Positions 51,084 to 60,313 of a stretch of DNA of 64,000 nucleotides are shown one piece after another. The position numbers and the translations under genes are program-made. Source of the stretch: Chitinophagaceae bacterium (GTDB lineage: Bacteria > Bacteroidota > Bacteroidia > Chitinophagales > Chitinophagaceae). Below the pieces are notes generated by a model that worked only from the letters and a program-made list of their open reading frames with translations, did no database searches and was not told the origin of the DNA. The DNA lies in contig JAEUVO010000031.1 of the NCBI GenBank assembly GCA_016786885.1, forward strand, positions 84,836 to 148,835, written 5' to 3'. Position 1 is the first letter of the stretch. The number at the start of each line of letters is the position of its first letter.

Positions 51084-51109
51084 GACAAGGAAAGGACTTA
51101 TTGAGCCAA
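51084..51109 (-). promoter_or_regulatory. AraC-type operator g
   Basis: GACA at 51084 and GCCA at 51105, 21 bp apart. A perfect -7 element (TAGCTTTG, minus strand) is at 51053-51060, 31 nt away. The other parts of the 51023-51303 gap show nothing. Confidence 0.75.
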
Positions 51110-51303
51110 TAAATAATCAGAGACTTAGAAAGAAAAGAAATAGCCTATAAGTGTTGGGAGTTGGGAAAGAATAATAATTAATTATTGTACAGAATTTTTA
51201 CAAAGGTTTATTTTGCACATAGTGGTTTTAGACTGTGCCAATTTGTTATTTTCAATTACACCCGCCAAATTGGTGTCATATCCTGCGGTGGTCTTTATGC
51301 CAT

Positions 51304-52785
51304 TTATTTTATCAATTTTTTCAAAATAAATTCTACCTGTACATCCCGTTTTTCAGCTACATCTTTTGCGGTAGTTTTTACCTCATAATCGGGTTTAATG
51401 CCTTCATCCGGTTTGGGATTAATTGGTGCCTGCCAAATCAATGGAATATCCATTTCAATCCCACTTTTGGGTAAGTAAAAAAAGAAAATCTCCCCGCCAT
51501 TAATGCCCTGCTGGCTGCCACCTGTCGTTTCTCCAACTATTTTTCCCAGTTTGTTTCTTTTGAAGGCATCCGCCATTATAAATGTTGCTGAGCTGTTGGT
51601 AACATCAATAATCAGAAATAATTTTCCTTTAAAATAATTGGGATTGGGGTTTATTTCTTCGCAACCGGGGCCGGGTTTTTCGCTTTCATAATATCCATCG
51701 GCTGTTTTTTTGTACCCGGTTTTTGGTTTTTTAAAACTATCATCCCAGGTATCTAAATAGGGCAGCAAGCTATCGGGAATAGAAGTGTACCGGTACAAAC
51801 GCCTTACTGCATTGGCACAACCAATGGGTTTACTAGTAAGGTATGATAGCACAGCATCCCTTGCGTCATCAGCGCCACCTTCGTTTTGCCTTATATCAAC
51901 AATTAAATTTTTGTACCCTTTCCGGTTGAAGGTTAGAAACACACTATCCAGGTATTTTTTAAAATCAAATTTCCAGTTATAAGTAGCAAAATCGCCCAAG
52001 CGAAAGATTACTGTTTTTTTATCAACTGGTTTTATATACCAACTCTTTTCATCTTTGGGCATTTCGCCATACTTTGTTGTGAATAATTTTTCTCTCTCTT
52101 CTTTAGTAACCCCCTTTACGATTATTTCCTGTACTTTATTTTTGCTCCTCACGGTAATTTTATAGTCATCGCTGTTTAAATCCTGTTTAAAAAATAATGG
52201 AAAGTAAATATCAAAAAGGCAAAATTGTTTACTACCGATATCCCTTTGATAAATGCTGATATTGTCTAATTGTTTATTCAGGCCATTCAACCCATCTGCT
52301 TTACTTACCGTTAATAAGCTATCAATGATGCGTTTTGTTTGATAACCGTTAATGGCAATGATTTCGTCGCCGGTATTTATTGCTTTATTTTCCGTGAGGT
52401 TATGAGTGATGACGAATTTACCTTCTATAACTTTAAACAGCAAAGGCATAAATACATTTGAATACAATTGTGTACGGATTGCTTTTCTGTTGTTATAATA
52501 ACTTACAAATGAATGGCCGCAATGCAGTTTTATGTTGAGTTGTGAAACCAGCATAAAAAAACTTTTCAGCAGCAAAGGCTGGTTGGTCTTTTGGTCTAAG
52601 TCCTTAAAATAATTGTCAATTTGTGCTTTGTTATTATAGCGATAAAGCCCGCCGTGTACATTTTCCCATGCCGCTTTTAATACGGACAGGTCGTATTTCA
52701 TAGCCGCTGGTTCCAGCATTGTTTGAGAGTACGTTTCCATATTTATCAGGATAATGGTTAGTATAAGCAACAGTTGTTTCTTCAT
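51304..52785 (-). CDS. Exported S41-family peptidase
   Basis: 493 aa. Signal peptide 1-20 (METYSQ-TML, counting a short polar prefix). An N-terminal helical part, a degenerate PDZ-like segment (INTGDEIIAINGYQTKRIID) and the peptidase core follow (LIVDIRQNEGG at ~310, then LFLIIDVTNSSATFIMADAF at ~395 holding the Ser nucleophile in NSSATF, and GETTGGSQQG). It is a tail-specific protease of the S41 class working in the periplasm or on the surface. Operator h precedes it. Confidence 0.88.
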   Translation of the reverse strand: MKKQLLLILTIILINMETYSQTMLEPAAMKYDLSVLKAAWENVHGGLYRYNNKAQIDNYFKDLDQKTNQPLLLKSFFMLVSQLNIKLHCGHSFVSYYNNRKAIRTQLYSNVFMPLLFKVIEGKFVITHNLTENKAINTGDEIIAINGYQTKRIIDSLLTVSKADGLNGLNKQLDNISIYQRDIGSKQFCLFDIYFPLFFKQDLNSDDYKITVRSKNKVQEIIVKGVTKEEREKLFTTKYGEMPKDEKSWYIKPVDKKTVIFRLGDFATYNWKFDFKKYLDSVFLTFNRKGYKNLIVDIRQNEGGADDARDAVLSYLTSKPIGCANAVRRLYRYTSIPDSLLPYLDTWDDSFKKPKTGYKKTADGYYESEKPGPGCEEINPNPNYFKGKLFLIIDVTNSSATFIMADAFKRNKLGKIVGETTGGSQQGINGGEIFFFYLPKSGIEMDIPLIWQAPINPKPDEGIKPDYEVKTTAKDVAEKRDVQVEFILKKLIK

Positions 52786-52839
52786 CAGATGTATTTTGTT
52801 TTAGTTTCAAAGATAACTCTATGGGGTGTGGCAAAAGAA

Positions 52840-52865
52840 GCCAAGTAAAGTACTTATTGAGCCAA
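52840..52865 (-). promoter_or_regulatory. AraC-type operator h
   Basis: GCCA at 52840 and 52861, 21 bp apart. A perfect -7 element (TATCTTTG, minus strand) is at 52808-52815, 32 nt away. Confidence 0.75.
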
Positions 52866-52983
52866 AAATAATTAAGACTAGGGCGGAAAGGAATAGCTCC
52901 TTCGCTTAACTTATCTTTCAAATGAATTGTAATAGCCTTAATTTTTGCGTTGCGGTTTTAAGCATTCATATTTGCTAAAGCTT

Positions 52984-54366
52984 TTATTGTTTCACTAATA
53001 TAAAACTTTGAGGCTTAAGCAAAATTCCATTTTTAGACATGAGAGGCTTGTTCATGCCCCACCAGTTGAAAATAATAGCGAATTCTTCAAAACCTGCGCT
53101 AAGCCGTAATGTCATTTCTTTTCCATTATTTGCCCAAACACTATTTTTTATTTCTATAATATTACTTTCCCCAGTTTGCTTCCCATTTTTAAATTCTACG
53201 ATTTGTATTTGAAAAGAATCATTTGTAGCCATTTCTTCGGAGAATTGAATTGGAATATTTGAAATATCGGTCTTTATAAAATTTTTTGCGTCAATATTTA
53301 ATAAAATTGGCTGCGATATTTTACTTTCAATGGATTTGCACCACTTTAATAAAGGCTTATAGATATTTTCAATCTTCTTGTTTCCTTTTTGGCTAAAGTA
53401 AAGTTCAGAAACCTTTTTGACGAATAAGTTTTGTGCAATAAAGCCACGAGAAGCATTTTGATATTGCCATTGTAAGGCTATTGAATCGGCTACTTCAGGG
53501 AAATTTTCTTTTATGAATAAGTCATAAACAGCCCAGGTCATATATTCGTTAAAACTATTAACTCCAGGATAACCTGATTCATTGTCCCATCTATTAAGAT
53601 TAAAATTTGTGGAAATTAATTTCGCATATTTATCAGAGATTGGATTTATATAGTCGTGGCCCATTTCTGTAAAAAGAGAATGATTTTCGACTATCCTTGT
53701 ATTATAGTTGGTTGTCAAATTTCCTATGATTAAGTCTTTACTTATATTAGGAAAATCAACTGCTGTTAAGCTATCTATATCTCTGTGACAATTTTGACCG
53801 CCGACTAATGGTGAAATGACAATTCTAAATTTCTTTTTATTATCACCACTTGATTTTTGAGCAACCTTGTCAAGGAATAATTTTGATTTGTTTACAAAAT
53901 AATACTCCTTATAATTGGAAATAATTTTATCGTAAAACTCTTTATGGTTGTTATAAAATTGCCTGTAATTTGATTTATTCACAAAATCGTTAATCAAGTC
54001 AATATTTTTATCCACTTCAACCGTACCAAAGGAATTAAATGGATAGTCTCTTTTTAATTTACCGCTTTGGTCAAAAGAAAAAGCATACATATCTGTCCTG
54101 AAACCAAGAAATTTTTCCCATTTCTGTCGTGAATAGTTAACGCTGTCCAAAATAGGATGATTTTTTACGGGTTCAAAATATTTCAAAACCTCATCATAGT
54201 AGGGTGGTATTTTTTGTACATCCCATTTATCGGTTCGGCCATATTGCGTTAATGCTAAAATAATGTTTGCCAATTCATAACTCTCTGTCATTTCAATTCT
54301 AATATTGTCCTGAGAAAAACAGTGTAGGGTTAAAAGTGTATATGCAAGAATGAATATTTTTTTCAT
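52984..54366 (-). CDS. Exported DUF4932-like protein
   Basis: 460 aa. Signal peptide 1-18 (LHCFSQ-DNI). The line RIEMTESYELANIILALTQY, FRIVISPLVGGQNCHRD and ENHSLFTEMGHDYINPISDK fits DUF4932, a family with a protease-like EMGHxxxNP motif (here near residue 240). The last 80 residues form a beta domain. It is likely the second gene behind the protease-like gene ending at 54443 (76-nt gap), thus under operator i. Confidence 0.75.
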   Translation of the reverse strand: MKKIFILAYTLLTLHCFSQDNIRIEMTESYELANIILALTQYGRTDKWDVQKIPPYYDEVLKYFEPVKNHPILDSVNYSRQKWEKFLGFRTDMYAFSFDQSGKLKRDYPFNSFGTVEVDKNIDLINDFVNKSNYRQFYNNHKEFYDKIISNYKEYYFVNKSKLFLDKVAQKSSGDNKKKFRIVISPLVGGQNCHRDIDSLTAVDFPNISKDLIIGNLTTNYNTRIVENHSLFTEMGHDYINPISDKYAKLISTNFNLNRWDNESGYPGVNSFNEYMTWAVYDLFIKENFPEVADSIALQWQYQNASRGFIAQNLFVKKVSELYFSQKGNKKIENIYKPLLKWCKSIESKISQPILLNIDAKNFIKTDISNIPIQFSEEMATNDSFQIQIVEFKNGKQTGESNIIEIKNSVWANNGKEMTLRLSAGFEEFAIIFNWWGMNKPLMSKNGILLKPQSFILVKQ

Positions 54367-54442
54367 ACGCTATTGTTATTTACAGGTTGGTTGTTAAACC
54401 TTCTGCAGTCAATTGTAGTGCTGCAAAAACTTAATATAATAT

Positions 54443-55345
54443 CTAAAAAGTGCTCAGTTTATAAATTTCCTCAGGCGATTTTAAAAAAACGTCCTTCCAG
54501 GAATCTTCGCCATATTTTTTTACATAAGCCGATATTATTTTGTATCCAATATAATAACCGATGGCGCCTGGGAGCTGTGCATTTATCTTATAATATCTTG
54601 CCCTGAATTTATTGATGGTAGTATCTTTTGCAGAGTAGCCATTCTCTTTAAGAAAGCGATTTACAATTTCATGTTGTGCTTTGCATTGTTCCAGTTCCTG
54701 CTCTGTATATCCGAGGTTTTGCGCCAGTGAATATTTCTTACCCCAGTAAAGTTGATTCATATAAACGGCAAATCCTTCACCAATGATAGTGCCTAAAGCA
54801 GTACTGTCTTTATTTTTATTTATGCTACTCATAATCTGATGTGTAAGTTCATGCGGAAAATAGCTTATAATATTTTCCATCGTTGAATTATCCTCGTGGC
54901 TTAAATCAATCAGCATTTCGCCACTTCCGAGTGACCCTAAGTTTGTAGCGCCATGACAAAAAATAATATACCATTTACCAATAGGTTTGTATCCTGTTAG
55001 TTTTTGCATTTCCTGCTTTACTTTATTAAACTGCAGGAGTAACTCTTCACCATTGATTGCTTGGTTACGTTTATTTAAAAAATCAAGGTATGTAATACCC
55101 TCTCTATTCATCCAGCTCAAAAAAGCAGGTTCCGGGCCTATATAGCCTTCCCAAAATTTTTGATGTGGCTTAAAAATGGAATCTGAAAAAATCTTACTCC
55201 GAATTGCGGAGTCTGTGTTTCTGTGTTGATTCAATAATCTTAATTGCATTTGGGATAAATCAACTATTTGCAAACTTTGGTCTTGCTGCTGTGCTGCTGC
55301 AATCTGCACACTGAGGATAACCAAAAAAATGGACTGTAGTTTCAT
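54443..55345 (-). CDS. Exported HExxH protease-like protein
   Basis: Start at 55345 (MKLQSIFLVILSVQIAAAQ), which is a clean signal peptide; an ATG 26 codons earlier reads through the promoter. About 300 aa. HELTHQIMS near residue 173 and GEGFAVYMNQL ~25 residues later form a gluzincin-like zinc site (DUF2268-type). The neighbours are also secreted peptidase-like genes. Substrate unknown. Operator i precedes it. Confidence 0.75.
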   Translation of the reverse strand: MKLQSIFLVILSVQIAAAQQQDQSLQIVDLSQMQLRLLNQHRNTDSAIRSKIFSDSIFKPHQKFWEGYIGPEPAFLSWMNREGITYLDFLNKRNQAINGEELLLQFNKVKQEMQKLTGYKPIGKWYIIFCHGATNLGSLGSGEMLIDLSHEDNSTMENIISYFPHELTHQIMSSINKNKDSTALGTIIGEGFAVYMNQLYWGKKYSLAQNLGYTEQELEQCKAQHEIVNRFLKENGYSAKDTTINKFRARYYKINAQLPGAIGYYIGYKIISAYVKKYGEDSWKDVFLKSPEEIYKLSTF

Positions 55346-55397
55346 ATTATTTTTAAAGTAGTACGCAACAATAACAATGTGTGTTACAAATAAGAAA

Positions 55398-55423
55398 GCC
55401 AAATAACAGACATTATGAGACAA
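55398..55423 (-). promoter_or_regulatory. AraC-type operator i
   Basis: GCCA at 55398 and GACA at 55419, 21 bp apart. A -7-like TATTGTTG (minus strand) is at 55366-55373, 32 nt away. Confidence 0.55.
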
Positions 55424-55506
55424 ATCTTATGTAATAACCTTAGGCCAGGCTATTGGGATACACACTATTTGATACATCATATTTATTCCCTCTATGTGTA
55501 TGCTAT

Positions 55507-56673
55507 TTAATTGTTGCTATATCCCTGTGTTATGATTTCCATCATTTTTGTTCTAACTGCACTTACGGCAGCAGATGATTCCAGATTGCAAAGGAATATT
55601 ACCGTTAATTTTTTATCGGGGCAGCGAAGGTAATAAGTGGTGAAGCCAGGGTGGCCACCGTTATGATAATACATTCGGCCAAGCACGGGATGCTGAACCA
55701 TTGACCAGCCAAATCCATATACCGGTTTTAATTGATTGTTTTTGTTTACAATTATTACAGAATCATTGTTATTACGGGCAGGCACATAAGCTTGCTGCAT
55801 GTACCCGTTTGCAAGCAGTTTGTTTGTGTTTAATATTTCATCCCATTTCAACAAGTCCCTGGCTGAAGAAATTACTGAGCCATCGCCATAAAAATTGCCG
55901 AGATAAAAAACAAAATCATTAGCCTCTTTCAAGTGAGCATATTCAAATTTTTTAAGCGAATCGCTCCAGGTATGGCCATAGGCAAGGGTTTTGTTGTTTA
56001 TCTTTCTTATGTCTGTTACCATCAGGGCATGTGTATTTTTCAGCCCGGCCGGGCGGAATATATTTCGCTTCATAAATTTTTCGTAACTCTGGCCTGAGAC
56101 GTTTTCAATAATCATTGCAAGCAAATCATAACCAATATCTGCATACATCCAGCTGGTACCCGGTTCAAATTCAAGCGGTGGTTTATTGACAATAAGATAT
56201 TGTAACAGTTCTTTGTTACCATTGGCTATGCTATGATTTAATTTGGGGCGAATTTTTTCCCAGAACTCCGGCAGGCCCGATGTGTGATGCAGCATTTGCC
56301 GGATAGTTATATTGTCATAAGGAAAACCAGGAAGGTATTTCGCCGCTTTATCGTCATACTTCAATTTGTTTTTTGCCTGTAACAGCATTATGCCAAACGC
56401 AGTAAACTGTTTGGAAACAGAAGCAATTTGAAAAGTTGTGTTAGTTTGAAATGGTTTGTTGTTTTTGTAATCTGCATAGCCATAAGATTTTTCAAAAACC
56501 GGTTTTCCATCCCGGGCAATCAATACCATGCCGCTGAAAGTGTTTTGTTTAGAGTTTTCTGTGAACAAAGAATCCAGTTTCTCCACATGAAACTGAGCTG
56601 ACAATAACAGTCCATTGAATAACAAACAAAGACTAAAAAATAGTTTATATCTCAAATTATAATTATTTAGCAC
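55507..56673 (-). CDS. Exported serine hydrolase, beta-lactamase class C-like
   Basis: 388 aa. Signal peptide 1-26. The SxxK catalytic motif is in IASVSKQFTAFG (~80), the YxN-like position in WMYADIGYD (~165, with Asp in place of Asn), and the third box is HNGGHPGFTTYY (~340). This family includes penicillin-binding-like esterases and D-amino-acid peptidases. Overlaps the upstream alpha/beta hydrolase gene by 11 nt; third gene of the operon under operator j. Confidence 0.88.
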   Translation of the reverse strand: MLNNYNLRYKLFFSLCLLFNGLLLSAQFHVEKLDSLFTENSKQNTFSGMVLIARDGKPVFEKSYGYADYKNNKPFQTNTTFQIASVSKQFTAFGIMLLQAKNKLKYDDKAAKYLPGFPYDNITIRQMLHHTSGLPEFWEKIRPKLNHSIANGNKELLQYLIVNKPPLEFEPGTSWMYADIGYDLLAMIIENVSGQSYEKFMKRNIFRPAGLKNTHALMVTDIRKINNKTLAYGHTWSDSLKKFEYAHLKEANDFVFYLGNFYGDGSVISSARDLLKWDEILNTNKLLANGYMQQAYVPARNNNDSVIIVNKNNQLKPVYGFGWSMVQHPVLGRMYYHNGGHPGFTTYYLRCPDKKLTVIFLCNLESSAAVSAVRTKMMEIITQGYSNN

Positions 56674-57601
56674 TTAGGATAGTATTGGCCCAAGTAACAA
56701 ACTCATCTGCATCCAAAATGGAAAAAGCATGGGGATGCCTTTGTCCGTTTGCCCAAAATCCTTTTCCGAGTGCTGTAATAAGTTCTGCCTTTTGGTTTCC
56801 TAATAATTTAAGCTGCGAAATTGCGCCAACCAAATCTGTGAGGTTAACATGCTCAAGCCTTGACCTCCTGTTTTCAACCCACCATTTCACATCAGGGTCA
56901 CAATAAAGCCTTACAGGAATATTTTTTAAATATTTAATATTGCCTCCATCAATGGCATCAGGATAATAAGATGAAAATGCCTCATATTTTTTGGGGACTT
57001 GAGATGGCGAGCCTCCATAAATTATTTTAAATCGCCGCATTTGTTCAGTACTCTCCTGGCTACCTGTTTTTGAGAAAGCAATCTTTGCACCATACTCAAA
57101 TCCATTCCAAAGGCGCCTTAGATTGAGAGGTGGGTCAACTCCGAAAACAGCGGTTGGTTTAATAACATTTGCGTTGTTAAGTTTAAAAACCTGCTCTGCA
57201 TAAAATAATGCCCGGTGGCCTCCCAATGAATGACCGCCGATGATGAATTTACCGGATGGTATGTTGTATTTTTTAATGAATTGCGGAACTAATGTCATCA
57301 ATCGTGTTGGATACACATTCTTTATGTCAATGCTATCGCAATCATTCAGCAGGTATGGCATTACAACGGTATAACCTGCTTTGCAGGCTGTTACCGGCAA
57401 ATTTGTCTCCTGCATTATTTCTTCGGGATTGGTGCAAAAACCACCAAGTATTACCAATAATCCTTTTGAAGCTGAATCGGGAATAAGTGTGGTATAATAG
57501 TTTTGAAGGGTGTCGCCCTTGGTCAGGTAAATGGTTTCTTTATTTTGTGCAATAGCATTTACTGTCATTAATAAAAAAACCAGGGTGATTGTTTTTTTCA
57601 T
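56663..57601 (-). CDS. Exported alpha/beta hydrolase
   Basis: 312 aa. Signal peptide 1-18 (VNAIAQ-NKE). The nucleophile elbow GGHSLGGHRALF is near residue 122; the opening GLLVILGGFCTNPEEI resembles the oxyanion strand. The Asp and His of the triad would be SILDAD/RHPHAF near the end. It may act on an ester or peptide. Middle gene of the operon from the EamA transporter to the serine hydrolase. Confidence 0.82.
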   Translation of the reverse strand: MKKTITLVFLLMTVNAIAQNKETIYLTKGDTLQNYYTTLIPDSASKGLLVILGGFCTNPEEIMQETNLPVTACKAGYTVVMPYLLNDCDSIDIKNVYPTRLMTLVPQFIKKYNIPSGKFIIGGHSLGGHRALFYAEQVFKLNNANVIKPTAVFGVDPPLNLRRLWNGFEYGAKIAFSKTGSQESTEQMRRFKIIYGGSPSQVPKKYEAFSSYYPDAIDGGNIKYLKNIPVRLYCDPDVKWWVENRRSRLEHVNLTDLVGAISQLKLLGNQKAELITALGKGFWANGQRHPHAFSILDADEFVTWANTILSAK

Positions 57602-57613
57602 CTTTAGTTATAT

Positions 57614-58495
57614 TTATTTATAATACTTCTTTAGTAAAATACCGTTTTTAATGAGTAATCCTATAACAATTAATGCACCACCACCTAATGCCAGTAAAGA
57701 GGGTATTTCTTTTAACATAATAAAACTCATTAGCAATGTGATAAAAGGAATTAAAAAAAGATAACCTGCCACACTTGAAACTTTGTATTTGTTTAGTATT
57801 ACGGCCATTAATACATAGGCAACAGCCCCGGGAAATACACCAAGATAAATGACTGACGCAATATGCTTCCAGTTTGCTGCCTGCATATCGTTATAGGAAT
57901 TATGCGAAAAGAAAAACAGGATTGCCGTGCCAAACCAAACAGCGTAACTGGTTATTTCAAGTGGCGAATACCGTTTTAAAAATGATTTTTGCAGTACAAA
58001 ATATAATGCCTGGCAAACTGCCGCACCTAGTATTAATAAGGCATTATAATCAAATGACAGGTTTGTGTTTTTTGAAATTATTATTATGCTTACACCAGCA
58101 AAAGCTATAATGAAACTAAACCAATCTATCAGGCTTATATGTTCATCTCTGCGAAGCAATGCAAACAGAATAGAAAAAAAAGGAACGGTATTAATAATAA
58201 AACTGGCAGTACCAGCATCAACCGTTCTTTCGCCGTAATTCAATAACAAGTTATACAACGCAAAACCAAGAAAGCCCAGTAATATGCAGCCGGGTAAATC
58301 TTTTACTGCCGGTAACTTTGATTTATTTATTACACCAATTATTACAAATATTATAGAAGCTGCGGAATACCTGAGAAAGGCGAGGTTTTCTGCGGAGAAG
58401 GTTTCCAGGGCATACCGGATTGCTACATACGATGATGCCCAGAATATAAGAACTATAGAAACCCAAAGAAAAAATTTCCAGTCAGTTTTTTGCAT
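57614..58495 (-). CDS. EamA/DMT-family transporter
   Basis: Start set at 58495 (MQKTDWKFFLWVSIVLIFWA); seven earlier codons add nothing. Ten membrane helices in two EamA repeats (for example FWASSYVAIRYALETFSAEN, GFALYNLLLNYGERTVDAGT, VAYVLMAVILNKYKVSSVAG). It should be a drug/metabolite exporter in the inner membrane. It is the first gene of the operon under operator j and lies 13 nt before the hydrolase. Confidence 0.9.
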   Translation of the reverse strand: MQKTDWKFFLWVSIVLIFWASSYVAIRYALETFSAENLAFLRYSAASIIFVIIGVINKSKLPAVKDLPGCILLGFLGFALYNLLLNYGERTVDAGTASFIINTVPFFSILFALLRRDEHISLIDWFSFIIAFAGVSIIIISKNTNLSFDYNALLILGAAVCQALYFVLQKSFLKRYSPLEITSYAVWFGTAILFFFSHNSYNDMQAANWKHIASVIYLGVFPGAVAYVLMAVILNKYKVSSVAGYLFLIPFITLLMSFIMLKEIPSLLALGGGALIVIGLLIKNGILLKKYYK

Positions 58496-58594
58496 GTAAT
58501 TCATTAATTGAAGCAATCAAATTTTAGTAACTAAAATTCTTCTTACGGTTTTACCTATTTAAGCAAAGTTATTTCAGAAAAAACGGCGTACATA

Positions 58595-58620
58595 GCCAGT
58601 AAAACGACATTTTAAGCCAC
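58595..58620 (-). promoter_or_regulatory. AraC-type operator j
   Basis: GCCA at 58595 and 58616, 21 bp apart. A perfect -7 element (TAACTTTG, minus strand) is at 58564-58571, 31 nt away, the same arrangement as in the regulator's own promoter. Confidence 0.75.
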
Positions 58621-58650
58621 GGTTTTGAAGCCCTTAATTGCGCCATTGTT

Positions 58651-59901
58651 TTATGAATTGCTGGTTTTCCTCTCAGTTATTGCCGGTTGTAATTTGAATT
58701 TTTCTCTTAATGTTTTCATGTCGTCAGAAACTTTTCTATCTAAAATTTTGGCGTAGTGCTGTGTAGTGCGAAGATTTTTATGGCCAAGCATTTTGCTTAC
58801 ACTTTCAATTGGTACACCATTGGTAAGTGTAACAGTAGTGGCAAAAGTGTGCCGGGCAATGTGAAAGGTGAGTTCTTTATTAATGCCGCATACATCAGCC
58901 ATTTCTTTCAGGTAACTATTCATTTTTTGATTACTTAAAACTGGCAGCAGCTTTCCTTCATTTAAACACTGCGGATGCTCTTTGTATTTGGCAATGATTT
59001 CTTCTGCCATTGGCAGCAAAGGAATATTTGAACGGGTATCTGTTTTTTGGCGGTTGGTATAAATCCATTTTTCACCATCAATGCCAATGGTGATATTGTT
59101 TTTTGTGAGTTTCTTCACATCAATATACGCAAGACCAGTAAAGCAGCTAAACAGGAAAATATCTTTCACCTGGTTGAGCCTGTCCGTTGCAAACTCTTTT
59201 GATGCCAGCACTTGCAATTCTTCTTCCACCAGGAAAGCTCTTTCCACTTCCTTCACTTTGGATTTGTAGTTTACAAACGGGCTTTTATCTAACCAGCCGT
59301 TGGCTATACAAATTCGGATGATTTTGCCAAAGTTTTTTATGTACTTAACTGCTGTATTGTTGTTGCACTTACGAACGCTGCGGAGATAAAACTCATAGTC
59401 GGTTATAAAGGCATGGTCAATTTTCTTTATATCAATATCTGAAATGTTGTACTTCCATTTCAAGAAATCAATTGTATGCTTTAAGGATGTTTTGTATCGC
59501 TCCAAAGTGCCGGGTGCAAATTCATCATTTAGTAAGGCTTCAATTTGGTTATTATGATTTTCAAAAATGGGTGCTAGCATACGGCATTTTACTTCAGTGC
59601 CTAACAATTTGTTCCGCATCGTTTCTACAGTAATTTGTCTGCCTTCATGTGTCAACTCTTTCTGATAATCGTACACTTTGCCTTTCAAAATATCCAGGTA
59701 TGTATTTATTGAATGTGCATCTCCTGAACTGCCTTTCATACGGCCTTGTTGTACAGACCATTTTGCCGCTTCAACATACCGTTTGGTACTGATTTCAATA
59801 CGCTGCCCATCAACGGTAACCCGAAGATAAATGGGAATAAGCCCGTCAGTAGTGGCTTTGGCTCTTTTTGCATAAAAGAGAATGGAAACTTTTGCATGCA
59901 T
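58651..59901 (-). CDS. Tyrosine recombinase (integrase) of the element
   Basis: 416 aa. An arm-binding N-terminus (HAKVSILFYAKRAKATTDGL), a core-binding SAM-like domain (~110-210, FLKWKYNISDIDIKKIDHAF) and a catalytic domain follow. HIARHTFATT (~355), LGHKNLRTTQHYAKI (~378) with the Tyr nucleophile, and RQKTDTRSNIPLL (Lys) are clear. At the first catalytic Arg position the motif reads TGLAYIDV, with Ala; the CTnDOT integrase also lacks this Arg. It lies 250 nt from the tRNA-Ser it most likely targets. Confidence 0.93.
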   Translation of the reverse strand: MHAKVSILFYAKRAKATTDGLIPIYLRVTVDGQRIEISTKRYVEAAKWSVQQGRMKGSSGDAHSINTYLDILKGKVYDYQKELTHEGRQITVETMRNKLLGTEVKCRMLAPIFENHNNQIEALLNDEFAPGTLERYKTSLKHTIDFLKWKYNISDIDIKKIDHAFITDYEFYLRSVRKCNNNTAVKYIKNFGKIIRICIANGWLDKSPFVNYKSKVKEVERAFLVEEELQVLASKEFATDRLNQVKDIFLFSCFTGLAYIDVKKLTKNNITIGIDGEKWIYTNRQKTDTRSNIPLLPMAEEIIAKYKEHPQCLNEGKLLPVLSNQKMNSYLKEMADVCGINKELTFHIARHTFATTVTLTNGVPIESVSKMLGHKNLRTTQHYAKILDRKVSDDMKTLREKFKLQPAITERKTSNS

Positions 59902-60000
59902 GGTGGTGACCTTTTTGCGGTGATAAAATTAGATTCATCTGCTGCCCCAAACAAGATGTTCATTTGCTGAACTGCTTGCCGGACAAGTGTTTCGGAGAAA

Positions 60001-60049
60001 TTCGGTTACCCGGATTTTGATTTGATTTGGGTAACCGAAATTGCCCCCT
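60001..60049. repeat. Arm-type-like sites, right end
   Basis: TTCGGTTACCC (60001-60011) and GGGTAACCGAA (60029-60039) are perfect inverted copies, and 60029-60049 matches 17994-18014 at the other end at 19 of 21 positions. They lie between integrase and tRNA. Confidence 0.65.
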
Positions 60050-60091
60050 AAGCCATGCGATTTAATGAATGAAATGAACAGGTAGGAAAAC

Positions 60092-60127
60092 AAAAAAGCC
60101 TGAAAACACTACGATTTCAGGCTTTTT
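60092..60127 (-). terminator. Terminator of the tRNA-Ser gene
   Basis: AAAAAAGCCTGAAA pairs with TTTCAGGCTTTTT. On the minus strand it follows the tRNA 3' end and was probably brought by the element, as the older one is at 17894-17916. Confidence 0.85.
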
Positions 60128-60147
60128 GAATTGTTTTGTATTGATAC

Positions 60148-60234
<87 letters not shown>

Positions 60235-60313
60235 GGCGCAAATGTACGGTCTCATTTATTTCAACCCAAACTTTAGTACCACTTCATTTACCTTCGCATC
60301 AAATTTTTTTTGA

